Origin: Methanobacteriota archaeon
Lineage (GTDB): Archaea; Thermoplasmatota; Thermoplasmata; SG8-5; JACRNV01
Length of the DNA: 64,000 nt
Direction of reading: 5' to 3'
NCBI GenBank assembly: GCA_016214785.1
Contig: JACRNV010000005.1
Span: forward strand, 81,686-145,685
Made by a program: the position numbers and the translations under genes
The notes under the pieces: generated by a model
Databases searched by the model: none
The model's input: the letters and a program-made list of their open reading frames with translations, nothing else
Told to the model about the DNA's origin: nothing
Shown here: piece by piece, positions 26,761 to 34,946 of the stretch
Numbering within the stretch: the first letter of the stretch is position 1
Layout of the letters: each line of letters starts with the position of its first letter

Positions 26761-26891
26761 CCGAAAGTTAAAATCTAGGCACTGAGATTCCTTTCGGTAG
26801 GAGAATGACATGACATTCTCCGGCGAAACTAATATGGGTTTTACTGGTATTCGTTTCTCTAGGAGAATCACAAGAGATTCTCCACCGAAAG
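26761..26891. ncRNA. Candidate structured RNA: three stem-loops with alternative pairing
   Basis: Three stems lie in 131 bp. Stem A is CCGAAAG (26761-26767) with CTTTCGG (26791-26797), with an inner AATCT/AGATT. Stem B is GGAGAATG/CATTCTCC (26800-26821), and stem C is GGAGAATC/GATTCTCC (26862-26883), both with six-base loops (ACATGA and ACAAGA). CCGAAAG occurs again at 26885-26891, so CTTTCGG can pair either upstream or downstream, in a mutually exclusive way. It could be a plus-strand small RNA, or the 3' UTR/terminator of the minus-strand gene ending at 26906. Confidence 0.4.
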
Positions 26892-26905
26892 TGTGGGGGG
26901 TGTTC

Positions 26906-27082
26906 CTAACCCTTCCTCTCTCCCAATCCTTTGGCAATAAGAACCAGGCCGGATAGTATGAATATAATACCAGAGAGCAAGAAATATATATTTATATAGA
27001 GCCACGCAAATGAGAGGAGGGCGCCCACTACGGCGAACATTGCGCCGAAGCCCATTGCTGCCTTGCCTCCGGATTTACCCAT
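26906..27082 (-). CDS. Small two-TM membrane protein (58 aa)
   Basis: 58 residues starting MGKSGGKAAMGFGAMFAVVG, with two hydrophobic helices (about 13-32 and 34-51) and a charged end AKGLGERKG. The frame is clean and codons in the first third are GC-rich like the host. No strong Shine-Dalgarno is seen. It is transcribed toward the hairpin series 15 bp downstream. No family is recognised. Confidence 0.5.
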   Translation of the reverse strand: MGKSGGKAAMGFGAMFAVVGALLSFAWLYINIYFLLSGIIFILSGLVLIAKGLGERKG

Positions 27083-27239
27083 GAACGACGGTAACGACTA
27101 CGCTAATAATAATCTAACTAGAGGGGAATATTCAACCGTCTCAATTCCCCCCAAGACGTAGGAATGTTATAAGATAATAAGGAGGGTTACCAATTAGTAA
27201 GGTCTCGTTTGTAGCCTATATGAAGTCTCGCTAACGCAA

Positions 27240-27401
27240 CAGAACCCTACCCCGTCGGATGACCGACGGCCTACAAATTAGAATCTACTAATTGGTAGGG
27301 AAAAGCTACTCATTAGTAACCAGAACCCTACCCCGTCGGATGACCGACGGCCTACAAATTAGAATCTACTAATTGGTAGGGAAAAGCTACTCATTAGTAA
27401 C
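27240..27401 (+). repeat. Two perfect 81-bp tandem repeats with internal hairpins
   Basis: Units at 27240-27320 and 27321-27401 are identical. Each holds a hairpin CCGTCGG-ATGA-CCGACGG (27252-27269 in copy 1) and a second one, AATTAG-AATCTA-CTAATT. The flank at 27188 carries TACCAATTAG, the inverse of CTAATTGGTA inside the units. It is not a CRISPR array: there are two copies, no spacers and no cas genes. It lies between the 58-aa gene and the end of leuD. Confidence 0.8.
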
Positions 27402-27462
27402 CCTCAATAAGAGAAGATTGTAAAGGATTTGTCGTAGTAGAGACGGTTGTTGGGCGTCTACG

Positions 27463-27978
27463 CTACAACTTTTTCGCGTATTCGAAGACGTTCCCGGCTT
27501 CCAAGATGTCTCTCTGCACCTTCGATATAGGCGCTAAGCTCCCGACCTTCTGCCCCGCCTTTGTTATCTCCAGCTTGTCGATGTCCACCCTGATCGTGTC
27601 CCCAGTTTTCAGGGCGCCTAAGTCTATCTGCTCGACGATGAAGAGCGGGTAGCCGGAGTTGATGGCGTTGCGCTTGGATATCGCGCCTATCGACATCACG
27701 AGGACGCAGCCTATTCCTAACGACTTGAAGCAGTCGATGGCCTGCTGGCGCGAGGAGCCGGAGCCGAAGTTCTGCCCTGCGACGACGATATCGCCGGGCT
27801 TTGCCTCCTTGGCGAAGCTCTCGTAGCCCTTCAGGTTGCCGAGCGCGTACTGGCCCATCTGCTTGATGTCGGTTATGGCCAGATGGCTGTTGTGGTAGAT
27901 CATGTCCGTGTCTATGTCGTCGATGAGCTTGCCGTCCCTCAGGAGGGGCCAGGCCTTTCCTTCGAAGACAGTCTGCAT
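27463..27978 (-). CDS. leuD: LeuD-type hydro-lyase small subunit
   Basis: 171 residues from ATG 27978. The swivel-domain motifs are present: DDIDTDMIYHNSHLAIT (substrate loop), GQNFGSGSSRQQA (the conserved SSRxxA) and ISKRNAINSGYPLF. The family comprises small subunits of isopropylmalate isomerase, homoaconitase and relatives. The specificity loop YHNSHLAIT is not the standard YLRT or YLRY form, so the substrate is open. Its ATG overlaps the stop of the large-subunit gene, and the two form a heterodimer. Confidence 0.85.
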   Translation of the reverse strand: MQTVFEGKAWPLLRDGKLIDDIDTDMIYHNSHLAITDIKQMGQYALGNLKGYESFAKEAKPGDIVVAGQNFGSGSSRQQAIDCFKSLGIGCVLVMSIGAISKRNAINSGYPLFIVEQIDLGALKTGDTIRVDIDKLEITKAGQKVGSLAPISKVQRDILEAGNVFEYAKKL

Positions 27979-29228
27979 CACTTCACCTCCTCTGCCGTGG
28001 CAATCCTGCCAAGCAAGGCGGAAGCCACCGCCGTATCTGGCGAAGCAAGGTACGTGAAACCGTCCCCCTGCTTCCCGGCGAAGTTGCGGTTGGACGTCGA
28101 GACCTGGACCTCGTCCTTGCCCGTCATGCCGATCTGCCCGGACGCGCACCCGCCGCACCCGGGGTTCGAGACGAGGAAGCCCGCCTCTACGAAGGTCGCG
28201 ATGTGCCCCTCCTTCAGCAGGCGCTTGTACCCGGCCATAGTCGCCGGAACGACCGATGCGAGGATGCCTTCCTTGACGTGCCTGCCCTTCACGAGCTTCG
28301 CGGCCCTGGCCAGGTCGTCGTAGGTTCCGTTCGTGCAGGAGCCGATGAAGACCGAGTCCACCTTAATGTCCTTGAGGGACTCGACATCGACCACGTTGTC
28401 GGGCTTCGGCGGCTTGGCAATCTGCGGCTTCAGATTTGAGATGTCGATTGTGATTTCCTTGGCGTACTTCGCCCCCTTGTCCGAGAAGACGCCCTCGACC
28501 TTCTTCCCAGAGGCCTTCCCGCAGAACTTGAGGATATCCTTGCTCGGGGGAATCATCGGGGCGATGGCGCCCATCTCCGTCGCCATGGAGGCGAGCGTGA
28601 TGCGCCCTGCGAGGTCAAGGGAGTCAATGGCTTCGCCGTAGAACTCCATGGCCATGCCCAGCGCCCCCTTGGACGTCAGGGTGCCGCAGACCTTCAAGGT
28701 CAGGTCCTTGGCCGTGCAGCCTTTCGGGAGCTTCCCCTTGATGTCAATTTTCATCGTCTCCGGAATCTCGAACCACGTCTTGCCCGCGCGGAAGACGAAG
28801 GCTATGTCCTGGTCCCCCATGCCCTGGCCGAACGCCCCGATGGCGCCCAGAATGTTCAGGTGGGAGTCCGTGCCGACCATCGTCGAGCCCGGGACGACCA
28901 GCCCATTCTCAATCGCCACGTGGGAGCCGATGCCAGCGTCGCAGTCGAAGACCTTTATGCCCTGGCCGCGCGCGAACTTCCTGCACGCGTGCTGGTTGCT
29001 CGCGTAGGCGATTGTATTCGCCGGAACGTTGCAGTCGAAGGTGAAGACGGTCTTGCTCACGTCGTTGACCTTGTCGCCGGGATAGTGCTGGTTGAATGCT
29101 TTTACGACGTTCGCGCCGCCGAAGTCGCGCGCGCTCCTGACGTCTATGTCGATCCACACAATGCCGCCGGCATTCACATCTTCCTTAGAATGCGCCTGCA
29201 GTATCTTTTCAATCATCGTCTTGGGCAT
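27978..29228 (-). CDS. leuC: LeuC-type hydro-lyase large subunit (aconitase superfamily)
   Basis: 416 residues, normal for archaeal LeuC/HacA. The 4Fe-4S ligands lie in IGSCTNGTYDDL and in NPGCGGCASGQIG. The motif VGTDSHLNILGAIGAFGQGMGDQDIA holds the usual histidine and substrate-binding residues. It isomerises a 2- or 3-hydroxy-dicarboxylate through a dehydrated intermediate: isopropylmalate in leucine synthesis, homocitrate, or dimethylmalate. No other leucine or lysine pathway gene is in the window to decide. A minus-strand TTTTTATAA box lies about 35 nt upstream of the ATG. Confidence 0.9.
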   Translation of the reverse strand: MPKTMIEKILQAHSKEDVNAGGIVWIDIDVRSARDFGGANVVKAFNQHYPGDKVNDVSKTVFTFDCNVPANTIAYASNQHACRKFARGQGIKVFDCDAGIGSHVAIENGLVVPGSTMVGTDSHLNILGAIGAFGQGMGDQDIAFVFRAGKTWFEIPETMKIDIKGKLPKGCTAKDLTLKVCGTLTSKGALGMAMEFYGEAIDSLDLAGRITLASMATEMGAIAPMIPPSKDILKFCGKASGKKVEGVFSDKGAKYAKEITIDISNLKPQIAKPPKPDNVVDVESLKDIKVDSVFIGSCTNGTYDDLARAAKLVKGRHVKEGILASVVPATMAGYKRLLKEGHIATFVEAGFLVSNPGCGGCASGQIGMTGKDEVQVSTSNRNFAGKQGDGFTYLASPDTAVASALLGRIATAEEVK

Positions 29229-29423
29229 GGTGCCACCTGCACCGGAATCGGCGGGCGGATTATAAAAATATCCAGGGATGATGCGCTTGGCATGGAATTA
29301 AGATGAGGCTGTGGCGATTTTTCTCCTTTTTGACAAGATATCGCGAGACTGCGCGGCATGATGGAAAGATGGTTCTGAAACAACAGAGATGGGCCCGAGG
29401 ATCATTTTAATATCACATCTGAC

Positions 29424-29450
29424 TCACATGTGACAAGACAATTTATATAG
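29424..29450 (+). promoter_or_regulatory. Palindromic operator candidate next to box A
   Basis: The perfect 10-bp palindrome TCACATGTGA is at 29424-29433, with a related half-site TCACAT at 29413. A box A, TTTATATAG, follows at 29442-29450. A regulator bound here would sit directly upstream of TBP. The promoter drives the DUF4190-like genes; a predicted start near 29472 supports the second ATG at 29491 over the first at 29464. Confidence 0.5.
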
Positions 29451-29490
29451 CTCCGATAACAATATGCATCGTAGAAAGTGGAGGAATTGC

Positions 29491-29946
29491 ATGAACGAGG
29501 AAACGAAGGAGAGTTGTGCGCATGCGGGCAGTGACATCATACATCTGAAGCCGAAATGCCCGTACTATGTTGACACGCAATCGAACCTTTACTGCCCCTA
29601 TTTCATGATGGCCAGCCAGTACCCGATGATGGGGCTGCCGCAGAACGGCTACCCCAGATGGCCTGGGACGTCCTCGCTCGTCCTCGGCATCCTTGCCCTC
29701 GTCCTCTCTTGGCTGTGCTTCATCCCATACATCGGCTTTTTGCCGTTCATCATAGTCCTCATCCTCTCGGTGCTCTCGATAGTCTTCGGCGCGTTTGGGA
29801 TGAGGGCGATACCGGCGGGTATGCGCGGCAGGGGGACGGCCATCGCCGGCTTCATCCTCGGGATGCTGGGGCTCGTACTCGGCATAGTCTTCCTGATTCT
29901 ATCGTTAATCCTTTTCAGGCCCATGTATGCGACAGGGGGGATGTGA
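29491..29946 (+). CDS. DUF4190-like membrane protein with Cys-rich N-terminus
   Basis: 151 residues from ATG 29491, which has GGAGG six bases upstream. The N-terminal part has three short cysteine sites (ESCAH, KCPYY, YCPYF). Two hydrophobic hairpins follow (about 60-95 and 110-143) with the GILALVLS and GRGTAIAGFILGMLGLVLGI motifs of DUF4190 proteins. Function unknown; probably a small inner-membrane protein. The next gene, with the same type of core, begins two bases after its stop. Confidence 0.7.
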   Translation: MNEETKESCAHAGSDIIHLKPKCPYYVDTQSNLYCPYFMMASQYPMMGLPQNGYPRWPGTSSLVLGILALVLSWLCFIPYIGFLPFIIVLILSVLSIVFGAFGMRAIPAGMRGRGTAIAGFILGMLGLVLGIVFLILSLILFRPMYATGGM

Positions 29947-29947
29947 G

Positions 29948-30343
29948 ATGTCGGGGCAGCCTCAGGCTTCCGGGACATACCCCCCTCCGCCGCTCATGCC
30001 CATTCCGCCGATGGTCCCGATAGCCCCGTTCCCCGGCCAAGCGAAGAAGATGGGGGCGTTCGACACGGCCTCGCTCGTGCTGGGAATCCTCGCCATATGC
30101 CTGCACTGGGTCGTGATCTTCAAGTGGGGGCTAATTCTCTACACAGTTCCACTGGTCCTCTCCTGTCTGGCAGTGGCATTCGGCACCATTGCCGCTCACA
30201 AGATCCTAGTCAGGAAGAAGGCCGCACCGACGCCATCGGACAAGGCCGGTCTCGCCGGGTTCGCCCTCGGCATACTGAGCCTCATGTTCGCGACCGCGTG
30301 GCTGCTGCTGGCGCAAGCCTACCTCTGGGGGTGGGCGCTGTGA
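29948..30343 (+). CDS. DUF4190-like membrane protein with Pro-rich N-terminus
   Basis: 131 residues. A Pro-rich cytosolic leader of about 30 residues (YPPPPLMPIPPMVPIAPFPG) precedes three or four membrane segments. The repeated signature TASLVLGILAI and KAGLAGFALGILSL is that of DUF4190. It is second in an operon of three. Its stop overlaps the GTG of the next gene (GTGA). Confidence 0.72.
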   Translation: MSGQPQASGTYPPPPLMPIPPMVPIAPFPGQAKKMGAFDTASLVLGILAICLHWVVIFKWGLILYTVPLVLSCLAVAFGTIAAHKILVRKKAAPTPSDKAGLAGFALGILSLMFATAWLLLAQAYLWGWAL

Positions 30344-31035
30344 ACGACGACGGGAACGGGATAGATCCGAGGAAGGCCTTCTTCGCCGTCATCGCGGTCG
30401 GGGCGGTGGTGGTCGCTTGCATGAGCGGCGTCTTCTACTTTGCCGACCGCGCAGGCGTAATCAGGGCGCAGGTGCTGGTTTCGGGATATGCGCAGACGAA
30501 CGCGACATACGGCTCCCTGTATGTAGACGGTGTGAAGTTCATCACCCAGCCCTTCGGCGGCGGTTATTACGATTACTCGTACTACAGCTATTCGTACGAG
30601 GGGAGGAAATACTTCACTTTCCAGAACGTGATGGTCAGGGCCAATGCCGCGCACACCTTCCAGGTGAGGACGGAGCTCGGCGAGGAGTCCCAGGTCATAG
30701 AAGCGACAACGCCTTACGGCGTAACTACGACGGTCCCGGGCCTGAGCATTGAGAAAAAGATGGTGCGCATCACAGTCAAAGGGATGAACAACGCCGCGAA
30801 CGGCCTGTCGCTCACCCTCTATGTGGACGGCCAGTATGCGGACAACCAGTATTCCTCCATGATGGGGCAGCAATACACGATGTGGCCGAACGTCACGGAC
30901 AATGCCAACCACTCGTTCAGGATTCAAGCTTCCGGGGGATATAGTTACGGCTACAACTACTCGGGCGACTACACCAACCAGACCTACGCATATGTCAGCG
31001 GGGAGGGCACGGTTATAACCCTAAACCTGCCATAG
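30340..31035 (+). CDS. Membrane-anchored extracellular beta-rich protein
   Basis: 231 residues from GTG 30340. One N-terminal membrane helix (FFAVIAVGAVVVACMSGVFY) is followed by an extracellular part with about five N-glycosylation sequons, many Tyr residues (YYDYSYYSYSYEG), and two repeated beta-sandwich-like halves with LYVDG motifs (SLYVDGVKF and TLYVDGQYA). No enzymatic motif. It is third of an operon with two DUF4190-like proteins, which may form a complex with it at the membrane. Confidence 0.65.
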   Translation: MNDDGNGIDPRKAFFAVIAVGAVVVACMSGVFYFADRAGVIRAQVLVSGYAQTNATYGSLYVDGVKFITQPFGGGYYDYSYYSYSYEGRKYFTFQNVMVRANAAHTFQVRTELGEESQVIEATTPYGVTTTVPGLSIEKKMVRITVKGMNNAANGLSLTLYVDGQYADNQYSSMMGQQYTMWPNVTDNANHSFRIQASGGYSYGYNYSGDYTNQTYAYVSGEGTVITLNLP

Positions 31036-31080
31036 AGGCCGGGCTGCAGATATAAATATCCGAACCTTGTTGCCAAAGCG

Positions 31081-32184
31081 ATGGCTTCCAAGGTCCATTT
31101 CATATCGCTCAGAGCCCGGAAAGGGAGCGACAGCGTCCTGAAGAAGCTCGGTAGGCTCTTCGAGGCCGCCGGGTTCCCAGGCTGCATCGCGAAGAACGAC
31201 CTGGTGGCAGTGAAGACGCACTTCGGGGAGATAGGGAACACGGGATTCGTGCAGCCCATCTACCTGCGCAGCATCGTCGATTCCATCAGGGCCTCAGGTG
31301 GCAGGCCATTCCTCACCGACGCGAACACCATGTACGTCGGCCAGAGGGCCAACGCCTACGACCATCTGAACACCGCCTACAGGCACGGCTTTTTACCGGC
31401 GGTCGTTGACGCGCCCGTCATCATCGCCGACGGGCTCACCGGGCGCGACTACGTCGAGGTCCCGATAAACCTGAAGCACTTCAAGAAGGTCAAGCTCGGC
31501 GCGGCGGCCGTGCACGCGCAGGCGCTCATCGGCGTCTCGCACTTCAAGGGGCACATGGTGGCGGGCTTCGGCGGCACGATGAAGAACGTCGGCATGGGGC
31601 TGGGCTCCAGGGCCGGCAAGCAGCAGATGCACTCGGACGTGAAGCCCGAGGTGCTTACAGAGAAATGCATCGGGTGCGGCACCTGCGCGAAGTACTGCCC
31701 GGCGGGCGCAATCACGGTCGTGAAGAAGGCGGCGATAGACCACGGCAAGTGCATCGGTTGCGGCGAGTGCCTCATCTCCTGCCAGTACAAGGCCATAGGC
31801 CAGCGCTGGGACTCGGGCGGCGACAAGCTGCAGGAGAAGCTGGCCGAGTACGCCGCCGGCGCCCTCAAGGGGAAGGAGGGGAAGTGCGGGTTCTTCAACT
31901 TCGTCATCAACGTCACGCCGGACTGCGACTGCGCCCCATGGAGCGACGAGCCCATCGTGGGGGACATAGGCATACTGGCGTCGAAGGACCCCGTGGCCAT
32001 CGACCAGGCGTCGGCCGACCTCGTCACAAAGGAGCCTGGGAACCCGCGCTCGAAGATAAAGAACAGCCTCGCCGCCGGCGCCGACAAGCTGCGCGAGGCG
32101 AACGACATAGATTGGTCCATTCAGCTCAGGTACGCCGAAGAGATTGGACTGGGCTCGCGCAAGTACGAGCTCGTGGAGCTCTAG
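31081..32184 (+). CDS. DUF362 protein with two 4Fe-4S clusters
   Basis: 367 residues. The DUF362 body surrounds a ferredoxin insert with two complete cysteine sets, CIGCGTCAKYCPAGAI (about 195-210) and CIGCGECLISCQYKAI (about 223-238). The motif KTHFGEIGNTGFVQP near the N-terminus is typical of the family. Proteins of this type are thought to be iron-sulfur redox proteins; the substrate is unknown. A GATATAAATA box is about 30 nt before the ATG. The DUF504 gene follows after four bases. Confidence 0.88.
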   Translation: MASKVHFISLRARKGSDSVLKKLGRLFEAAGFPGCIAKNDLVAVKTHFGEIGNTGFVQPIYLRSIVDSIRASGGRPFLTDANTMYVGQRANAYDHLNTAYRHGFLPAVVDAPVIIADGLTGRDYVEVPINLKHFKKVKLGAAAVHAQALIGVSHFKGHMVAGFGGTMKNVGMGLGSRAGKQQMHSDVKPEVLTEKCIGCGTCAKYCPAGAITVVKKAAIDHGKCIGCGECLISCQYKAIGQRWDSGGDKLQEKLAEYAAGALKGKEGKCGFFNFVINVTPDCDCAPWSDEPIVGDIGILASKDPVAIDQASADLVTKEPGNPRSKIKNSLAAGADKLREANDIDWSIQLRYAEEIGLGSRKYELVEL

Positions 32185-32188
32185 GCCG

Positions 32189-32476
32189 ATGCCCTCGGCC
32201 AAGGAGGCGCTGGACAGGCTGCGCTGGCACCCCGATTTCTCAATCTCCGATGTTATGATATGGTACGAGGACCGCATGTCCGAGACGGGGGTGGCGTGCC
32301 TCAAGGGGGCGGACGTCGGGTTCTTCGAGAGCTCGTTCTTCGGCGTGGAAGAGGCGAGCATCCCCTACCACAGGGTCTTCAGGATAGAGCACCGGGGGCT
32401 CGCCGTCTTCGAGCGGCCAAGGCGGCAAGGCAGCCAATCCCGGCGAGGCAGAGCGCGGCCAGGAAGGAGAACGTAG
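32189..32476 (+). CDS. DUF504 family protein, overlapping convergent MFS gene
   Basis: 95 residues. ALDRLRWHPDFSISDVMIWY, then IPYHRVFRIEHRGLAVFER, matches the short DUF504 family found widely in archaea, of unknown function. The family core ends near VFERP; the last 20 residues are Arg/Gly/Ser-rich and lie antisense to the MFS gene, giving a 98-bp tail-to-tail overlap. This suggests an older stop codon was lost. It is probably co-transcribed with the DUF362 gene. Confidence 0.7.
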   Translation: MPSAKEALDRLRWHPDFSISDVMIWYEDRMSETGVACLKGADVGFFESSFFGVEEASIPYHRVFRIEHRGLAVFERPRRQGSQSRRGRARPGRRT

Positions 32477-33608
32477 CCCACGGCCCGAAGGCGTCCCATA
32501 GCATCCCGCCGAGGAGCGCGAGAGGGAGTGCGCCGAGCCCGACGGCCATGTTGTAGGCGCCGAGCGCCGTGCCCTTCATGCCCGGAGGCGACTGCTCGGC
32601 CACGAGGGCCTTTTGCACGCCATCCGTGAAGCCGAAGTAGAGGCCGAAGAAGACGAATACCATTACTAGAGCCAGAGTGTCCGATACAATGATGGCGAGC
32701 GCGAACGTCACCGCCAGGAGCGCGTACCCGGAAATGATGAGCGGGTACCGCCCAATTTTATCGGACAGCGAGCCAGTCGGGATGGAAACCCCCATATAGA
32801 TGATGTTGAAGAGGAGGTAGAGGCCTATCACCCATGATGCGCTCGCCGCGGCGGACATTCCCAGCGAGGAGGCGAACACCCCTGATGCTCGCAGAAGCAG
32901 GAAGGAGGTGGTGACTGCCCCGACCGACAGCAGTCCCATAGTTCCTATGAAGAGCCTGAGGTCGAGCGGCAGGTCGGAGAACCTGCCCATCTGCGCGCGC
33001 GATGCCTTAGCCTGCGGCGCGTTGTCTCCCTTCTCCCTCAGGAAGAGGATGAAGACGAGCGCGCAGGCCGCCGGCACTAGCGCGGCTAAGAATACGTCCC
33101 TGTACCCGAGGGCCAGGGCGCCCACCACCAGCAGCGCCAGCAACACTCCGACCACCGCGCCGGAAGTGTCCATGGCGCGGTGGAAGCCGTAGACCTTGCC
33201 CAGGTGCTCCTTGTCCGTCGAATCTGCTATCATCGCGTCCCTGGGCGCCACCCTGATGCCCTTGCCCATGCGCTCTATGACCCTGAATGCGACGACTTGC
33301 TCCCACATCGTCGAGACGTAGAAGAAGGCCTTGGAGAGGGTGGAGAACCCGTAACCGGCGAAGATGAACGGCTTGCGCCGCTTTATCTTGTCCGACCAGC
33401 GCCCCACTACGGCCTTGAGGATGCTGGCCGTGCTTTCGGCCGCGCCGTCGAAGAGGCCGATGGCCCATACCGGCGCTCCCAGCACGGTATAGAGGAATAG
33501 GGGGAAGACGGGCACGAGCATCTCCGTGCTCGCGTCGGTGAGGAGGCTGATGATGCCTAGCAGGATGACGTTGACGGACAGAACCTTCAAGAGGCGCGTC
33601 TTGTTCAT
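32379..33608 (-). CDS. MFS transporter
   Basis: 409 residues with about 12 membrane segments. The signature after TM2 is VVGRWSDKIKRRKPFIFAGY, and its counterpart in the second half is GSLSDKIGRYPLIISGY, as in major-facilitator drug/sugar-efflux types. The motif RVIERMGKGIRVAPRDAMIA is typical of archaeal and bacterial MFS proteins near the YxaH/quinolone-like group. Substrate unknown. The start is eight bases after the upstream GNAT stop, so the two are an operon. The 3' end overlaps DUF504. Confidence 0.88.
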   Translation of the reverse strand: MNKTRLLKVLSVNVILLGIISLLTDASTEMLVPVFPLFLYTVLGAPVWAIGLFDGAAESTASILKAVVGRWSDKIKRRKPFIFAGYGFSTLSKAFFYVSTMWEQVVAFRVIERMGKGIRVAPRDAMIADSTDKEHLGKVYGFHRAMDTSGAVVGVLLALLVVGALALGYRDVFLAALVPAACALVFILFLREKGDNAPQAKASRAQMGRFSDLPLDLRLFIGTMGLLSVGAVTTSFLLLRASGVFASSLGMSAAASASWVIGLYLLFNIIYMGVSIPTGSLSDKIGRYPLIISGYALLAVTFALAIIVSDTLALVMVFVFFGLYFGFTDGVQKALVAEQSPPGMKGTALGAYNMAVGLGALPLALLGGMLWDAFGPWATFSFLAALCLAGIGCLAALAARRRRAPGALS

Positions 33609-33616
33609 CCTTCGCC

Positions 33617-34558
33617 TCAGTAGCTGTCCAAGTCTGTCATCTGGAATATCCCCTTGTCCATGCCCAGCAGGCGCTCCAGCCCCGCCCTCGCGACGGGCCG
33701 CCTCGCGCCGCGCGCCATGAAGACGATGTACGTGCCCACGTCGAGCGGGAGGCCGGCCCTCTCCGCCCATTTGATCGTGCTGCGCTTCGTATGCGTAGAT
33801 AATTGGACGTACTGCACATCGTAGGCTCTTTCGAGCGCGGCGACGCATTCCGGGATGTTCCGCTCCTCGGGGCAGCATATCTCCTGGATGACGAGCCTGT
33901 CCTTCCATTTGCTGAGGAGCGCGTAGCCCACGGTCCTTCCGCCGCGCTCCAGCAGGCAGGCGTCGTCGAGCCACGTGGGCGTCCACGCCCTCCGGATGGA
34001 CACGAAACCGTCCGCACGCCGCGCGAACCCCAGCGCGCCCTCGGAAGCCTCGCGATAGAGCCTGGCAATCTCCCTGCTCTTCCACTGCTTCTTCAGGACA
34101 TGCACGCTGGATTTCGAGTTCGCCCTGCGCTTCCGAACCGACCAGTTGAACGGGACGATGTCCATGTACTCGAACTTCTCGTAGAGCCCGTGCGCGACGA
34201 AGGAGCGCAGTGTCATAAGGACGAAGAGGTCCGCGCCGTCGTCGAGCATCCTCTCGTGCATCGATTCGAAAAGGATTTTCTGGTAGCCCTTCCTGGCCAG
34301 CCCGGGGCGTGTGGCCACCCCCCAGACGAAGCCGGCCCTCATCTCCCCCTCCGAGGTCGTGAGGCGCGGGTAGCAGACACCGGCCTGCGCCACCGGCTCC
34401 TTCCCGTCCATGAGGTAGAGGGCGAGCCAGTCGCTGCAAGCGGGGTCGATCTTCCTGATGTTGGCGACTTTCTCGGAGTCGAGCAGCCAGTTGAAGGCCA
34501 TGGCGTTCAGGCGCATCGCCCTGTCGGGGTCAATCTCGTCGTATGTAGCTACGCGCAT
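33617..34558 (-). CDS. GNAT-like acyltransferase
   Basis: 313 residues. The N-terminal GNAT domain (about 1-140) has the pattern GFVWGVATRPGLARKGYQKILF for acetyl-CoA binding and a closing GLYEKFEYMDI. A second, weaker GNAT-like half follows (about 160-290), with VGYALLSKWKDRLVIQEI. This resembles Eis/SCP2-like or other two-domain acetyltransferases. Its pairing with an MFS transporter might mean drug or metabolite modification plus efflux, but this is inference. Confidence 0.72.
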   Translation of the reverse strand: MRVATYDEIDPDRAMRLNAMAFNWLLDSEKVANIRKIDPACSDWLALYLMDGKEPVAQAGVCYPRLTTSEGEMRAGFVWGVATRPGLARKGYQKILFESMHERMLDDGADLFVLMTLRSFVAHGLYEKFEYMDIVPFNWSVRKRRANSKSSVHVLKKQWKSREIARLYREASEGALGFARRADGFVSIRRAWTPTWLDDACLLERGGRTVGYALLSKWKDRLVIQEICCPEERNIPECVAALERAYDVQYVQLSTHTKRSTIKWAERAGLPLDVGTYIVFMARGARRPVARAGLERLLGMDKGIFQMTDLDSY

Positions 34559-34611
34559 CGGCGCCGTATCGTAAAGCGTAGATTAATCCTTCGCCCAGGC
34601 ATGATGGAAGC

Positions 34612-34828
34612 GGACCGGGCGAGATGCGAGGTCAGGAATCAGGCTGGAAGTAATCACTGACCGAGCATGAGCCCGTTCCCATCGACTTCCGGCGTGGTCC
34701 ACCGTAAAGACGCAAAATGAAAGAAGAGGTGGACCGGGCGAGATCGAGGGCGAGGCAATCTTGTATGAAGCATTTTCTCGCCCGAGATGAGCCCGGTCCA
34801 TCGTATAGACGCAAAATAAAATCAGAGA
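34612..34828. repeat. Two truncated copies of the tRNA-Ala 3' end
   Basis: GGACCGGGCGAGAT, the 3' end of the adjacent tRNA gene as seen on the plus strand, occurs at 34612-34625 and 34731-34744 besides its place in the tRNA (34830-34843). The copies are spaced 119 and 99 bp. Related tails AGACGCAAAAT precede the second copy and the tRNA. GCCCGGTCCA at 34791-34800 is the inverse. Such iterated tRNA ends are typical of attachment sites left by integrating elements. No integrase is beside them. No gene is seen here. Confidence 0.6.
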
Positions 34829-34902
34829 TGGACCGGGCGAGATTTGAACTCGCGGCCTCTCGCATGCCAAGCGAGCGATCTTCCGAGCTGATCTACCGGC
34901 CC
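34829..34902 (-). tRNA. tRNA-Ala (anticodon GGC)
   Basis: The minus strand folds as a complete tRNA: acceptor GGGCCGG/CCGGTCC with one G-U pair, D stem GATC/GATC, anticodon stem CTCGC/GCGAG with loop TTGGCAT (anticodon GGC, reading GCC), T stem GCGAG/CTCGC with loop TTCAAAT, discriminator A. The 3' CCA is not encoded. No intron is present. It stands alone between the repeats and the V4R gene. Confidence 0.95.
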
Positions 34903-34946
34903 ATGGCGCGAGCGAGCTAAAACGCGGGGGGATAATAACCTTTGGC

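Noticed and set aside
26364..26771. Plus-strand open frame of 135 codons in the repeat region
   Set aside because: Covers both copies of an intergenic repeat and the antisense of a small gene with good signals; no protein resemblance.
27240..27401. CRISPR array
   Set aside because: Two identical adjacent 81-bp units with no spacers, and no cas genes in the window.
34730..34800. A second tRNA gene between the tRNA-end repeats
   Set aside because: Only the 3' acceptor/T-arm part recurs; D and anticodon arms cannot be folded.
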